28,937 bases of DNA. It comes from an uncultured Ideonella sp. Lineage in GTDB: Bacteria > Pseudomonadota > Gammaproteobacteria > Burkholderiales > Burkholderiaceae. The translations under genes were made by a program, and so were the position numbers. This document shows, piece by piece, positions 1-8,054 of this stretch. The DNA lies in assembly GCA_946479475.1 (NCBI GenBank), contig CAMLGG010000040.1, positions 1-28,937 of the forward strand, in the 5' to 3' direction. Under the pieces are notes generated by a model. The model was not told the origin of the DNA and ran no database searches. It saw only the letters and a list, made by a program, of their open reading frames with translations. Position 1 is the first letter of the stretch; each line of letters opens with the position of its first letter.

Positions 1-494
1 GCGCCAAACTGGTGGAGCGCCACATCACCCTCGATCGCGACATGGAAGGCCCGGTCGGAGTCGACAGCGGAATGGCCCCGGCGGACGTCGTTGCGCATCG
101 CCTCCAGGCAGGTCTTCACCCCGTCGAGCCCGGCCGGGGTGACCCGCGCCAGCGCCAGGTTGATGATGGAGCCTTCCAGAACGGTGCGGGCCTGCATCAG
201 CTCGCTGGGGCTGTCGCCGAGGGACAGCGGCTCCGATCCGTTGGCCGCGGCCGGCGGCGTGGCGCAGACATAGACGCCCGAGCCCATGCGGACCTCCACC
301 CGACCTTCGATCTCGAGCGCCAGGAGCGCCTCGCGCAGCGAGGGGCGGGAGACACCGAGCTGCGAGGCCAGCTCGCGCTCGGGCGGAAGGCGCGTGCCGG
401 GGGAGAAGCCGCCCTGGTCGATCACGTTGCGGATCTGGTCGGCGACCTGGTGATAGAGCCTGCGCGGCTCGGGCGGCTTGACGGTGGCTGGCAT
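1..494 (-). CDS. GntR/FadR-family transcriptional regulator, 3' part cut off by the window edge
   Basis: An open frame runs leftward from 494 through base 1 without a stop, giving about 164 residues. The N-terminal 75 residues form a GntR winged helix-turn-helix: a YHQVADQI segment, then FSPGTRLPPERELASQLGVSRPSLREAL and a G-R-V-E-V wing. The following helices (MQARTVLEG...) and the FHVAIEGDVALHQFG stretch at the edge match the start of a FadR-type FCD ligand-binding domain, so the missing part should be about 70-80 residues. ATG 494 is preferred to ATG 500 because AAGGGA lies 6-7 bases upstream of it but touches the ATG at 500. Such regulators usually repress catabolic or transport genes in response to small carboxylic acids. 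The target is unknown; the upstream solute-binding gene on the same strand is one candidate. Confidence 0.85.
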   Translation of the reverse strand, partial: MPATVKPPEPRRLYHQVADQIRNVIDQGGFSPGTRLPPERELASQLGVSRPSLREALLALEIEGRVEVRMGSGVYVCATPPAAANGSEPLSLGDSPSELMQARTVLEGSIINLALARVTPAGLDGVKTCLEAMRNDVRRGHSAVDSDRAFHVAIEGDVALHQFG

Positions 495-604
495 TCGCAT
501 TCCCTTGGGGCCGGCTGAATTGGTCAGGCCGGGTTTCAGGCGAAGCTTATCCGGTCTCGCCAATGGTCATACCACCGGTTTGCCCAGGGGCCCGCTCGCG
601 CGGC

Positions 605-1339
605 TCAGCGGTATCGCTTGACGATGGCCTGGTAGGACCCGTCCGCGCGCATCTGGTCGATGGCGTTGGCGAGCTTGCGGGCGGTCTCCTTGGGGAACTC
701 GTGCGAAGCCGCGACCCATGAGACCTTGACCGGCCCCAGGTTGGGGCCGTACTTGAGCTCGGCCGGGTCGAAGCCGGCCTGGCGGTACACGCCGTTGGCC
801 ATCAGGTCGGTGGTGATCCACGCGCCGATGCGCCCGAGCTTGAGCTTCTTCGCGTTCGTCACGTCGTCGTCGGTCTCCTCGACGTACGGCAAGCCCGCGT
901 GCTCCGCCTCGTCCTTGAAGCTGGTGCCGCGCACAAAGCCGACGAGCAGCTTGCGGGCCTCCTCGATGGTGGCCGGCGGGCTGGCCAGCGTCACCAGCAC
1001 GGTGTGGAACTCCAGCACCGGCGCCACCCACTGGTACTGCGCTTCGCGGCCGGGCGTCCGGGTGAAGGGAATGATGAGCATGTCGTTGCGGGATTGAACT
1101 TCCAGCTGCGCGCGCTGCCAGGGCAGGAAGCTGAACTCCAGCGGGATCCCCGCCTTCCTGCCCGCCTCGCGCACCACCTCCAGCACGACGCCGCCGGGCT
1201 GCCCTGCGGCGTTGGTGGTCAGCGGCGGGAACTCCGAAGCCACCACCTTGATGGTGGGCTCGGCCGCGCTTGCCGATGCCGTGAGCAGCCAGGCCAGCAA
1301 GGCGAGCACGCAGGTGCTCGGGAAGATAGGTCTGCGCAT
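605..1339 (-). CDS. Periplasmic amino-acid-type solute-binding protein (SBP family 3)
   Basis: A 244-residue protein with a Sec signal peptide (MRRPIF start, hydrophobic LALLAWLL core, ASASA-AEP cleavage near residue 21). It continues with a family-3 binding fold: IKVVASEFPPLT at the first strand, GVVLEVVREAGRKAGI, and a C-terminal ANAIDQMRADGSYQAIVKRY helix typical of polar-amino-acid binding proteins. The start at 1339 is supported by an AGGAG element about 7 bases upstream; a longer frame reaching 1618 has no support and would bury the signal peptide. No permease or ATPase gene lies beside it. Orphan members of this family in Burkholderiales are often of unknown ligand, so it may be a sensor or scavenging protein rather than half of a complete ABC importer. 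Confidence 0.85.
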   Translation of the reverse strand: MRRPIFPSTCVLALLAWLLTASASAAEPTIKVVASEFPPLTTNAAGQPGGVVLEVVREAGRKAGIPLEFSFLPWQRAQLEVQSRNDMLIIPFTRTPGREAQYQWVAPVLEFHTVLVTLASPPATIEEARKLLVGFVRGTSFKDEAEHAGLPYVEETDDDVTNAKKLKLGRIGAWITTDLMANGVYRQAGFDPAELKYGPNLGPVKVSWVAASHEFPKETARKLANAIDQMRADGSYQAIVKRYR

Positions 1340-1442
1340 GCGAGGACTCCTGCAGCCTCGATCATGCACCCGCCCGCAGCGGCGAGGTCGCGGCGGCGCG
1401 CCCCCGGCGCCGCCGTCCTGGCGGCCTGTGCCACACTGGCCC

Positions 1443-2666
1443 ATGACGCAACCCCTGCTGCAAGCCGCCGACCTGCGCGGCGCCGCCCGCCTGACCACCG
1501 ACGCGGTGGCCGGCCTCGCCAGCCTGGTCGAGGCGATGCATGCGCGCATTGCCAGCGTCCCTCGCCTGCCACTCCTCGGCGAAGCGGCACCGCAGGACGA
1601 GCGGACCCGCGGCATCACCGGCTTCGCCTATGAAACCGTGCGCGGCGTGACGCGGCTCGTCGGCGCAACGGCCGAGACGCTGCTCGGCTGGCTCGCGCCG
1701 GCGTTGGCGGCCCCTGACCCGCACCAGCCGCCGCGGCCCGAGCGGGAAGCGGTGGTGGCGGCGCTCAATGGCGTGCTGGGGGATCATCTCGCCGCCACCG
1801 GCAACCCGCTGGCCATCGAGATGGCCTTTCGCCAGTCGGGGCGCAAATTGCCGCTCGAGCGCCTGGCACTGCGTTCGCACGTGAGCGGCGCGACGCCGAA
1901 ACTGCTGGTGCTGCTGCATGGCCTGTGCATGAACGACCTGCAGTGGCAGCGCGCCGGGCACGACCACGGCGAGGCCCTGGCGCGCGAGCTGGGCTACACG
2001 CCGGTCCACCTGCACTACAACAGCGGCCTGAGCGTATCGACCAACGGCCGCATCCTGGCGCAGCAGATGGAGCTGCTCTACGACGCTTGGCCCGTGCCGA
2101 TAGAGCGCCTGGTGATGCTGGGCCACAGCATGGGCGGCCTGGTGGCCCGCAGCGCCATCCACCATGGCCCGCTGATGCGACGCGGCAGCTTGCGCTGGCC
2201 GTCCCGGGTGACCGATCTGGTCTGCCTCGGCACGCCGCACCAGGGCGCGCCGCTGGAACGAGCGGGGCACGGCGTGGACGTGCTGCTCGGCGCGGCCCCG
2301 TATGCAGCACCGCTCGCGCGGCTGGGCAAGGTGCGCAGCGCAGGCATCAACGACCTGCGGCTGGGCAACGTCGTCAGTGCCCCCGTCGCCGACGACGGCA
2401 CCCACCGCTGCCCGCAGGTCGGCCTGCCGGACGGCGTCCGCTGCTTCGCGGTCGCCGCAAGCCTGGGGCCGGCCCACGGCAACCTGAAGGGCCGGCTGCT
2501 CGGTGACGGCCTGGTGCCCGAGGCCAGTGCCCTGGGCCAGCACCGGGAGCCCGGCCGCCGCCTCGCCTTCGCCCAGGAGCGCCAGGCCGTGGTCCACGAA
2601 ACGGGGCACCTCGACCTGCTTTCGAGCGAGAAGGTGTCCGGCCTGCTGCGTCACTGGCTGGGCTGA
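1443..2666 (+). CDS. Alpha/beta-hydrolase, lipase/esterase-like (PGAP1/LipA type)
   Basis: A 407-residue alpha/beta-hydrolase. The N-terminal 150 residues are helical and poorly conserved. The hydrolase core begins at LLVLLHGLCMND (oxyanion-hole HG, about residue 159). The nucleophile elbow is GHSMGG (Ser near residue 228), followed by VCLGTPHQGAPLER, a motif of lipases acting on large or membrane substrates. A late GDGLVPEASALG stretch and a His in ETGHLDLL complete a plausible catalytic triad. No signal peptide is seen from ATG 1443, so it is probably cytoplasmic. A CACACT -10-like hexamer ends 5 bases before the ATG and no Shine-Dalgarno is present, suggesting a leaderless mRNA. It is divergent from the solute-binding gene and convergent with the efflux operon, 19 bp apart. 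The substrate is unknown. Confidence 0.85.
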   Translation: MTQPLLQAADLRGAARLTTDAVAGLASLVEAMHARIASVPRLPLLGEAAPQDERTRGITGFAYETVRGVTRLVGATAETLLGWLAPALAAPDPHQPPRPEREAVVAALNGVLGDHLAATGNPLAIEMAFRQSGRKLPLERLALRSHVSGATPKLLVLLHGLCMNDLQWQRAGHDHGEALARELGYTPVHLHYNSGLSVSTNGRILAQQMELLYDAWPVPIERLVMLGHSMGGLVARSAIHHGPLMRRGSLRWPSRVTDLVCLGTPHQGAPLERAGHGVDVLLGAAPYAAPLARLGKVRSAGINDLRLGNVVSAPVADDGTHRCPQVGLPDGVRCFAVAASLGPAHGNLKGRLLGDGLVPEASALGQHREPGRRLAFAQERQAVVHETGHLDLLSSEKVSGLLRHWLG

Positions 2667-2685
2667 GACCGCGGCCAGCGGGCCG

Positions 2686-4041
2686 TCAGCCTGTCACCAG
2701 CGCTCGCTGAAGCGCCACCCCGTTGAGCAGCCGGCGCAGGCCGAGCTGCAGGGCATCCTGCTCGGCGGCGAGCCTCGCGTTGCGGGCCTGCAGCCAGTCG
2801 AGCCGGCTGATGGCGCCGACTTCGAACCTCAGCTCGGCCAGGCGCTCACCGGTGCGGGCCTCGGCCAGCCGGCGCGCCTGCGCCGCCTCTTCGGCCTGCA
2901 GCCTCTGCTGCTCGGCGGCGAGCTGCTCGATCTCGACCAGCGCGCGGTGCATGGTGTCGCGCAGCGCCAGGCCGGCGATCTCGTGCTCGCCCAGCGCATC
3001 CAGGCGTTGCAGCTCGATTCGCCGCCAGTCGATCATCGGGACCAGCAGGCTGCTGCCCAGGCTGGCCAACGGATGCTCCAGCCACTCGCTCCAACGCGTA
3101 CCGCCGGTGCTCACGCCAAGGTCGAAGCTGAGTTGCGGATAGCGGGCCGCCTCGGCGCCGCGCAGCCTCTGCAGGGCCGCATCGAGCACCGCCCGCGCCT
3201 GCTGGACATCCGGGCGGCGCGCCAGCACCTGCACGGGCGTTTCGCTGGCCCGCCAGTCCGCAGGCGGCTGCGACGGCAGCGCGGGTGACGCATCAGGCAC
3301 GAATGCCGGATCGGCCAGCAGCAGGCCGAGCTCCAGGCGCTGGCGTGTGCCCAGCTCCTGCTGCTGCGCCGCCTGGAGGCGCAGCCCCTGAAGGGTGGCC
3401 GCCGCCTTGTCGATCTCGATCGGCAGCAGCTTGCCCTCCTGCACCCGCAGCCGCGTGAGCGCCACGGCCTGCTCCGCACCCTCCAGCTGGACCGACAGGG
3501 CCGGCGCCTGGGCCGCGATCGTGGCCAGCGTCCACCAGGCCTCGGCCACGCGGGCGCGCACCAGCACGCGGGCGGCGACCCAGTCCGCCTCGGACGCGCG
3601 CGCCTGTGCGGCGGCAGCCCCTTGTGCGTGGGCGAGCCTTTGCCACAGGTCCGCCTCGTAGCTGACCCCGAGGTTCAGCGATGCCGAACGCTGCAGCGGG
3701 GCGTCACCGTCCAGCGAGCGCGTGGCGCCGGCTGTGGCGGCCAGCGAGGGGGTGGGTTGCCGCGCCAGGCCGGCCGCATGCTCCAGCCGCTGCGCCGCCT
3801 GCCAGCGCAGCAGCGCCTGCGCGATGTCGCGGTTGGCGGCCAGCGCTCGCTCCTGCAGCCGCGCCAGCGCCGGGTCGCTCGGCCCGGCCCATTGCCCCGC
3901 CGGCGGCGCGGCCTGCAGCGTGGCCCAGGCCGCAGGCGCGGCCACGGCCGGCGCCTCTTCCAACGTCGCGGTCGACGCGCACCCAGCCAGCAACGCGGCC
4001 ATCGCCAGGGCCCCGCGGCGCAGCCGCTTCATCGTCCCCAT
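2686..4041 (-). CDS. Outer-membrane efflux lipoprotein, NodT/TolC type
   Basis: A 451-residue outer-membrane factor. It has a lipoprotein signal peptide with lipobox LLAGC (Cys21), then the long coiled helices of the OEP family. Recognisable stretches are ANRDIAQALLRWQAAQRLEHAAG, LGVSYEADLWQRL (family signature after the first helical hairpin), VLARRPDVQQARAVLDAALQRLRGAEAARYPQLSFDLG and AGLALRDTMHRALVEIEQLAAEQQ. It would form the exit duct of the MacA/MacB-like pump encoded just upstream; its ATG is 3 bases past the macB-like stop, so the genes are co-translated. ATG 4032 is an alternative start giving a signal peptide three residues shorter; GGGAG lies 6 bases before 4041 and AGGGG 9 bases before 4032, so the choice is open. 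Confidence 0.9.
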   Translation of the reverse strand: MGTMKRLRRGALAMAALLAGCASTATLEEAPAVAAPAAWATLQAAPPAGQWAGPSDPALARLQERALAANRDIAQALLRWQAAQRLEHAAGLARQPTPSLAATAGATRSLDGDAPLQRSASLNLGVSYEADLWQRLAHAQGAAAAQARASEADWVAARVLVRARVAEAWWTLATIAAQAPALSVQLEGAEQAVALTRLRVQEGKLLPIEIDKAAATLQGLRLQAAQQQELGTRQRLELGLLLADPAFVPDASPALPSQPPADWRASETPVQVLARRPDVQQARAVLDAALQRLRGAEAARYPQLSFDLGVSTGGTRWSEWLEHPLASLGSSLLVPMIDWRRIELQRLDALGEHEIAGLALRDTMHRALVEIEQLAAEQQRLQAEEAAQARRLAEARTGERLAELRFEVGAISRLDWLQARNARLAAEQDALQLGLRRLLNGVALQRALVTG

Positions 4042-4044
4042 CCC

Positions 4045-6042
4045 CTACTCCCTTGCCAGCGCATCGACCGGGCTCAGGGCCGCGGCGCGCCGCGCCGGCA
4101 GCGTGCCGAACACCAGGCCGACCACGCTCGAGACCCCGAAGGCCACCAGCAGCGCCGAGCCGCTCACCTCGACATGCAGGCCGCTTTGCACCCGGTTCAG
4201 CACCTGCGCGCCTGTCCAGCTCAAAAGCACCCCGGCCAGGCCGCCGAGGCAGCAAAGCACCACCGCCTCGACGAGGAACTGCAGCCGCACGTCGGCCTGG
4301 CGCGCGCCCACCGCCATTCGGATGCCGATCTCGCGCGTGCGTTCGCTCACCGAGACCAGCATGATGTTCATCACCCCGACGCCGCCGACGAGCAGCGAGA
4401 TGGCTCCCACCCCGGCGAACAGCAGCGACATCACGCCGGTGACCTGCTGGAACTTGCGGAACTCCTCCTCCGCGCTCCAGATGCCGAAATCCTCCGCGCC
4501 GTGCAGGGCCCGGAGCCGGTAGGCGATCTGGTTGCGGACCTCGTCCGGCGGCACGGCGAAGTCCAGCAGCACGTTGAAGTTGTCCGCATCGACGCGCAGG
4601 TCCAGCTTCTGCGCGAAGGTGGTGTGCGGCACGAAGACCCGGCCCAGCCAGGAGCCGAACTGCGCGAAGCCGCCGCCCTCGGCGACCACGCCGACGATGG
4701 TGACGGGCAAGGCCACGCCCTCCGGTGCCGCGGCCCCCACGCCCGCGGGCTGCACCTGCGGCGCCACCAGCAGCGTGCGGCCTATCACCTCTTCGCCGGG
4801 GCGAAACAGGTTGTCGCGCGCCTTCTCGTCGATCAGGGCCACCTGGGCCCGGGTGTCGAAATCCTGGTTCGTGAGTTCCCGCCCCTGCACCACCTTGAGC
4901 TTGCGCATCGCCAGCGTGTGGGCCTCGGTGCCGAGCACGCTGACCATGCTGTCGCGGCTCGCATGGCGGGCCGTCATCTGCGCCTCGCGCTCGAAGGTCA
5001 CGCCGCGCACGCCGGGCAGCGCCGCGACGGCCGCCAGCTCCGAGGGCACGAAGGGCCGCGGCACGGTGCCGGGCGCCAGCGCCGGGTTGCCGCGGTAGAC
5101 GAGGATGCGGCCCTGCATGAAGGCGCCCACGTCGCGCTCCACGCTGCCGCGGGCCGCGGTGGTGAGGGCGACGATGCTGACCACCGCCGCGATGCCGATG
5201 CTGATGCCCAGCATCGACAGCGCCGAGCGCAGCCGGTTGCCGAGCAGCGCCTGCAGCGCCGACTGCATCGCCTCGCGCCACTGCCCGCGCCAGCGGCGCC
5301 ACCAGCCGCCGCCGGGGGGAGCGGCATCCTCGCCCGAGGGGGTGGCGGGGCGGTGGCCCGGCGGCGTGCCGCTGTCGCGCACCACCTTGCCGTCGCGCAG
5401 TTCGATGATGCGGTGCGCATGCGCCGCCACCGAGGCATCGTGGGTGACGAGGATGATGGTGTGGCCGCGGCCGTGAAGCTCCGCCAGCAGGGCCAGCAGC
5501 TCGGCTCCCGACTGAGAATCCAGCGCGCCGGTGGGCTCGTCGGCCAGGATGATCTGGCCGCCGTTCATCAGTGCCCGGGCGATCGACACGCGCTGCTGCT
5601 GGCCGCCGCTCAGCTCGTTGGGCTTGTGGTGCAGCCGCGTGCCCAGCCCCAGGCGTTGCAGCAAGGCTTCGGCCCGGCCCTGCCGAACCTCGGCGGCCAC
5701 GCCGGCATACACCGCAGGCAGGCCCGCGTTGCCGCGCGCATCGAGATGCGGCAGCAGGTGGTAGCGCTGGAAGATGAAGCCGAAGCGCTCGCGGCGCAGG
5801 GCGGCCAGCTCGTCGGGCGAAAGCCCGCCCGCATCGCGGCCGTCGATCGCCAGGCGGCCGGTGGTCGGCACGTCCAGGCAGCCGAGCAGGTTCATCAGCG
5901 TGCTCTTGCCGGAGCCCGACTGGCCCATGATGGCGACGAACTCGCCCGCCTCGATGGCGAGGTCCACGCCATCGAGGGCCGGCACGTCGATGTCGCCCAG
6001 CCGATAGTGCCGGCCGACGCCGGAAAGCTCGATCAGGGCCAC
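4045..6042 (-). CDS. macB: MacB-like ABC transporter (fused ATPase and permease)
   Basis: A 665-residue fused exporter. The N-terminal ATPase has Walker A GQSGSGKS (residues 40-47), signature LSGGQQQR (144-151) and Walker [10 protein letters not shown] (164-172). A linker precedes the first membrane helix ([26 protein letters not shown]). A large periplasmic MacB_PCD domain follows, then three C-terminal FtsX-type helices ([44 protein letters not shown] and onward). Length and order match MacB (E. coli about 648). The start is GTG at 6042, 4 bases after the adaptor's stop, with no strong Shine-Dalgarno, so translational coupling is likely. Together with adaptor and outer-membrane factor it forms a MacAB-TolC-type pump for macrolides, lipopeptides or siderophores; the substrate cannot be read from sequence. 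Confidence 0.92.
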   Translation of the reverse strand: MALIELSGVGRHYRLGDIDVPALDGVDLAIEAGEFVAIMGQSGSGKSTLMNLLGCLDVPTTGRLAIDGRDAGGLSPDELAALRRERFGFIFQRYHLLPHLDARGNAGLPAVYAGVAAEVRQGRAEALLQRLGLGTRLHHKPNELSGGQQQRVSIARALMNGGQIILADEPTGALDSQSGAELLALLAELHGRGHTIILVTHDASVAAHAHRIIELRDGKVVRDSGTPPGHRPATPSGEDAAPPGGGWWRRWRGQWREAMQSALQALLGNRLRSALSMLGISIGIAAVVSIVALTTAARGSVERDVGAFMQGRILVYRGNPALAPGTVPRPFVPSELAAVAALPGVRGVTFEREAQMTARHASRDSMVSVLGTEAHTLAMRKLKVVQGRELTNQDFDTRAQVALIDEKARDNLFRPGEEVIGRTLLVAPQVQPAGVGAAAPEGVALPVTIVGVVAEGGGFAQFGSWLGRVFVPHTTFAQKLDLRVDADNFNVLLDFAVPPDEVRNQIAYRLRALHGAEDFGIWSAEEEFRKFQQVTGVMSLLFAGVGAISLLVGGVGVMNIMLVSVSERTREIGIRMAVGARQADVRLQFLVEAVVLCCLGGLAGVLLSWTGAQVLNRVQSGLHVEVSGSALLVAFGVSSVVGLVFGTLPARRAAALSPVDALARE

Positions 6043-6046
6043 CGCG

Positions 6047-7237
6047 TCAGGCCGACGAAGCGGCGCTGGCCGCGGAGGCGGGCATCGCGGGCGGCGGCGC
6101 GAGCAGCACCTTCTCGCCGGCCTTCAGGCCCTCGGCCACCTGCACCTTCGCGCCGTCCTGCAAGCCGGTGCGGATGCTGCGCGGCTCGGGCTTGCCGTCC
6201 TTGCCCAGCACCTGCACGGCGTAGCGGCCGTCGTCGCCGCGCGGGCCCAGCGCCACCATCGGGATGGTCAGCACCTTCTCGGCCCGGCCGGTCTCTATGC
6301 TGACCTGCACGGTCATGTCCGACAGCAGGCGGCGCTCGCGGTTGGGCACCTCGAACAACACGTTGTAGAAGACCGCGTTGCCGGCGCGCTCGGGGATGGG
6401 CTGGATCACCCGCACGCGGCCCTCGTGGCGCAGGGCCTCGCCGGCCAGGGTGACGAAGCTCGCCTTCTGGCCCGGCCGGACCTGGCCGATGTCGGCCTCC
6501 GGCACGCGGGCCCGCACGGTGATCTCGTCCAGGTTGGCCAGCGTCACCATCACCGGCGTCACCTGGATCGCGGTGACGGTCTGGCCCTCCTGCACCGGCA
6601 GGTTCACCACCGTGCCGTCCATGGGCGCGGTGATGGCGGTGTAGCCCAGGCGCAGGCGCCGTTGCACCAGCTCGGCCTGCAGCCGGTTCAGGGTGGCCGT
6701 CTGGCCGCGCAGGTCGGCCTCCAGCCGCGCCAGGTCGGTGTCCGCCCGCTCGGCCTCGGTGGCCGCGGTGGCCTCGCCACCCAGCAACCGTTGCTGCCGC
6801 TGCGCCTCGCGCCGCGCCAGCGAGACGCTCGCGCGAGTGCTGTCGATCAGCGCGGCCTGCTGGGCGACGGCGGCATCCGCCTGGGCGACGTCGCTTTCGG
6901 CCAGCGCCGGGTCCAGGCTGACCAGCAGCTCGCCCTTCTTCACCTGCTGGCCGAGCTGGACGTGGATCTTCTGCACCTGGCCGCTCACCTGGGCACCGAC
7001 ATCGACCTTGGTGCGCGGCTGCAGCACGCCGGCGGCCAGCACCGTCTGCGCGATGTCGGCAGTCACGGCCTCGCCGGTGGGCGGCGGCGGCGGTGGCGTG
7101 CGGGGCGCGAGAGCGCTCCAGGCAGCGGCGCCGGCCGCACCAAGCACCGCCAGCAGGCCGATGCGAACCCACCATGAGCGCCAGGCTCGCCGAAGTCGGC
7201 CCGCCGGACGCGCGCGTACGCTCGTGGTTTCGCTCAT
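6047..7237 (-). CDS. macA: MacA-like periplasmic adaptor (HlyD/RND-MFP family)
   Basis: A 396-residue membrane-fusion protein. One N-terminal membrane anchor (WWVRIGLLAVLGAAGAAAWSAL) is followed by a proline run, then the barrel-sandwich/lipoyl half-motif VDVGAQVSGQVQKIHVQLGQQVKKGELL, a helical hairpin from about residue 95 to 180, and the second lipoyl half LGYTAITAPMDGTVVNLPVQEGQTV. Beta-barrel and membrane-proximal domains follow, ending in an Ala/Pro-rich tail. The start at ATG 7237 (MSETTS) has GAGGGAG upstream but at a long distance of about 13 bases; in-frame codons up to 7294 would overlap the predicted promoter. It is the first gene of the efflux operon and lies behind a palindrome-containing promoter at 7272-7301. 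Confidence 0.9.
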   Translation of the reverse strand: MSETTSVRARPAGRLRRAWRSWWVRIGLLAVLGAAGAAAWSALAPRTPPPPPPTGEAVTADIAQTVLAAGVLQPRTKVDVGAQVSGQVQKIHVQLGQQVKKGELLVSLDPALAESDVAQADAAVAQQAALIDSTRASVSLARREAQRQQRLLGGEATAATEAERADTDLARLEADLRGQTATLNRLQAELVQRRLRLGYTAITAPMDGTVVNLPVQEGQTVTAIQVTPVMVTLANLDEITVRARVPEADIGQVRPGQKASFVTLAGEALRHEGRVRVIQPIPERAGNAVFYNVLFEVPNRERRLLSDMTVQVSIETGRAEKVLTIPMVALGPRGDDGRYAVQVLGKDGKPEPRSIRTGLQDGAKVQVAEGLKAGEKVLLAPPPAMPASAASAASSA

Positions 7238-7271
7238 CGCTTGCGGTCGCTCCCTCGTGTTCTGGCGCCGA

Positions 7272-7301
7272 ATGATAGTTCGATCGTCGAACAAATCAGT
7301 T
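7272..7301 (-). promoter_or_regulatory. Efflux-operon promoter with a GTTCGA-N3-TCGAAC operator
   Basis: Reading leftward there is a TATCAT -10 (7277-7272). Immediately upstream is a perfect 6+6 inverted repeat GTTCGA-N3-TCGAAC (7278-7292) occupying the spacer between -10 and the presumed -35. This AT-richer patch stands out from its surroundings. An operator placed here is the usual arrangement for TetR/MarR-type repressors of efflux operons. No such repressor is encoded in the window. It differs from the TTG-N8-CAA boxes found further right. Confidence 0.55.
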
Positions 7302-7324
7302 CGGGGCTAACACCTAGCGACCAC

Positions 7325-7371
7325 CCGGCGGCGGCGGAGTGCGCCAGCGCACCCGCGCACATCGCCGCCGG
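7325..7371. terminator. GC-rich hairpin after the protease operon (possible terminator)
   Basis: CCGGCGGCG (7325-7333) pairs with CGCCGCCGG (7363-7371) and GTGCGC (7339-7344) with GCGCAC (7355-7360), giving a long stem with a small internal loop directly after the phosphoribosyltransferase stop. There is no U-tract on either strand, so intrinsic termination is uncertain; it could instead protect the 3' end of the mRNA. Confidence 0.35.
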
Positions 7372-7374
7372 GGT

Positions 7375-8031
7375 TCAACCGGCCTTTGCCCCGAACTGCC
7401 CCATCAGCTCGCGCACCTCTTCGTCGGTGGTCTGGTCGAAGCGGCGGTAATGCACGCCGACGGCGTGAAAGTATTCCGGCTGCGAAAGGCAGACGAGCTC
7501 GTCGACCAGGCTTCGGAACGCCGGCAGTTCCTCGGGCGCCGCGACCGGGACGGCCAGCACGATGCGCCGCGGCTGCCGCCAGCGCAGGGCCTGGATGGCG
7601 GCGCGCGCCGTCGTGCCGGTGGCGATGCCGTCGTCGACCAGCACCGCCGTTCGGCCCTTCAGGTCCAGCGGCTCACGCCCGCCGAGATAGAGCTTGCGAC
7701 GGCGCTCGATCTCCTGCAGCTGCGTCTCAAGCTGGCGAGTCACGTAGTCGAGCGAGGCGCCGCTCGCGGCCAGGGTGCTCTCGTCGATCTCGAGCGCCGG
7801 CTCGGCGCCGTCCGCCACCGCCGCCACCGCCAGCTCCGGCTGCATGGGCGCGCCGATCTTGCGAACCAGCACGAGGTCCAGGGGCGCGTGCAGGGCCCGG
7901 GCGACTTCGGCGGCCACCGGGACGCCCCCGCGGGGCAGCGCCAGCACGACCGGGTCCTCCAGCTTCATCCCGGCGAGCCTGGCGCCGAGCTGGCGGCCTG
8001 CATCGACGCGGTCCTCGAAGATCTGCTCCAT
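7375..8031 (-). CDS. Phosphoribosyltransferase-domain protein
   Basis: A 218-residue type I phosphoribosyltransferase fold. LALPRGGVPVAAEVARAL (about 30-47) forms the first substrate loop, RKIGAPMQPELAVAAV follows, and the PRPP-binding motif is VLVDDGIATGTT (130-141). The start at ATG 8031 is supported by GGAGG 8 bases upstream; the GTG at 8058 is less likely. It is the last gene of an operon with the LonC-like and FtsH-like proteases (23-bp gap). Proteins of this type, of unknown substrate, are recurrent in dormancy and low-oxygen regulons: Rv0571c of the mycobacterial DosR regulon has a phosphoribosyltransferase domain, and similar genes occur in low-oxygen islands of Burkholderiales. It is not a recognisable purine or pyrimidine salvage enzyme, so no gene symbol is given. 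Confidence 0.85.
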   Translation of the reverse strand: MEQIFEDRVDAGRQLGARLAGMKLEDPVVLALPRGGVPVAAEVARALHAPLDLVLVRKIGAPMQPELAVAAVADGAEPALEIDESTLAASGASLDYVTRQLETQLQEIERRRKLYLGGREPLDLKGRTAVLVDDGIATGTTARAAIQALRWRQPRRIVLAVPVAAPEELPAFRSLVDELVCLSQPEYFHAVGVHYRRFDQTTDEEVRELMGQFGAKAG

Positions 8032-8054
8032 CTCTCGACCTCCGGCGTTTCGCC

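Noticed and set aside
3622..6303. An 893-residue plus-strand open frame across the macB-like and outer-membrane factor genes
   Set aside because: Antisense shadow. The minus-strand MacB-like and NodT-like proteins have all expected motifs.
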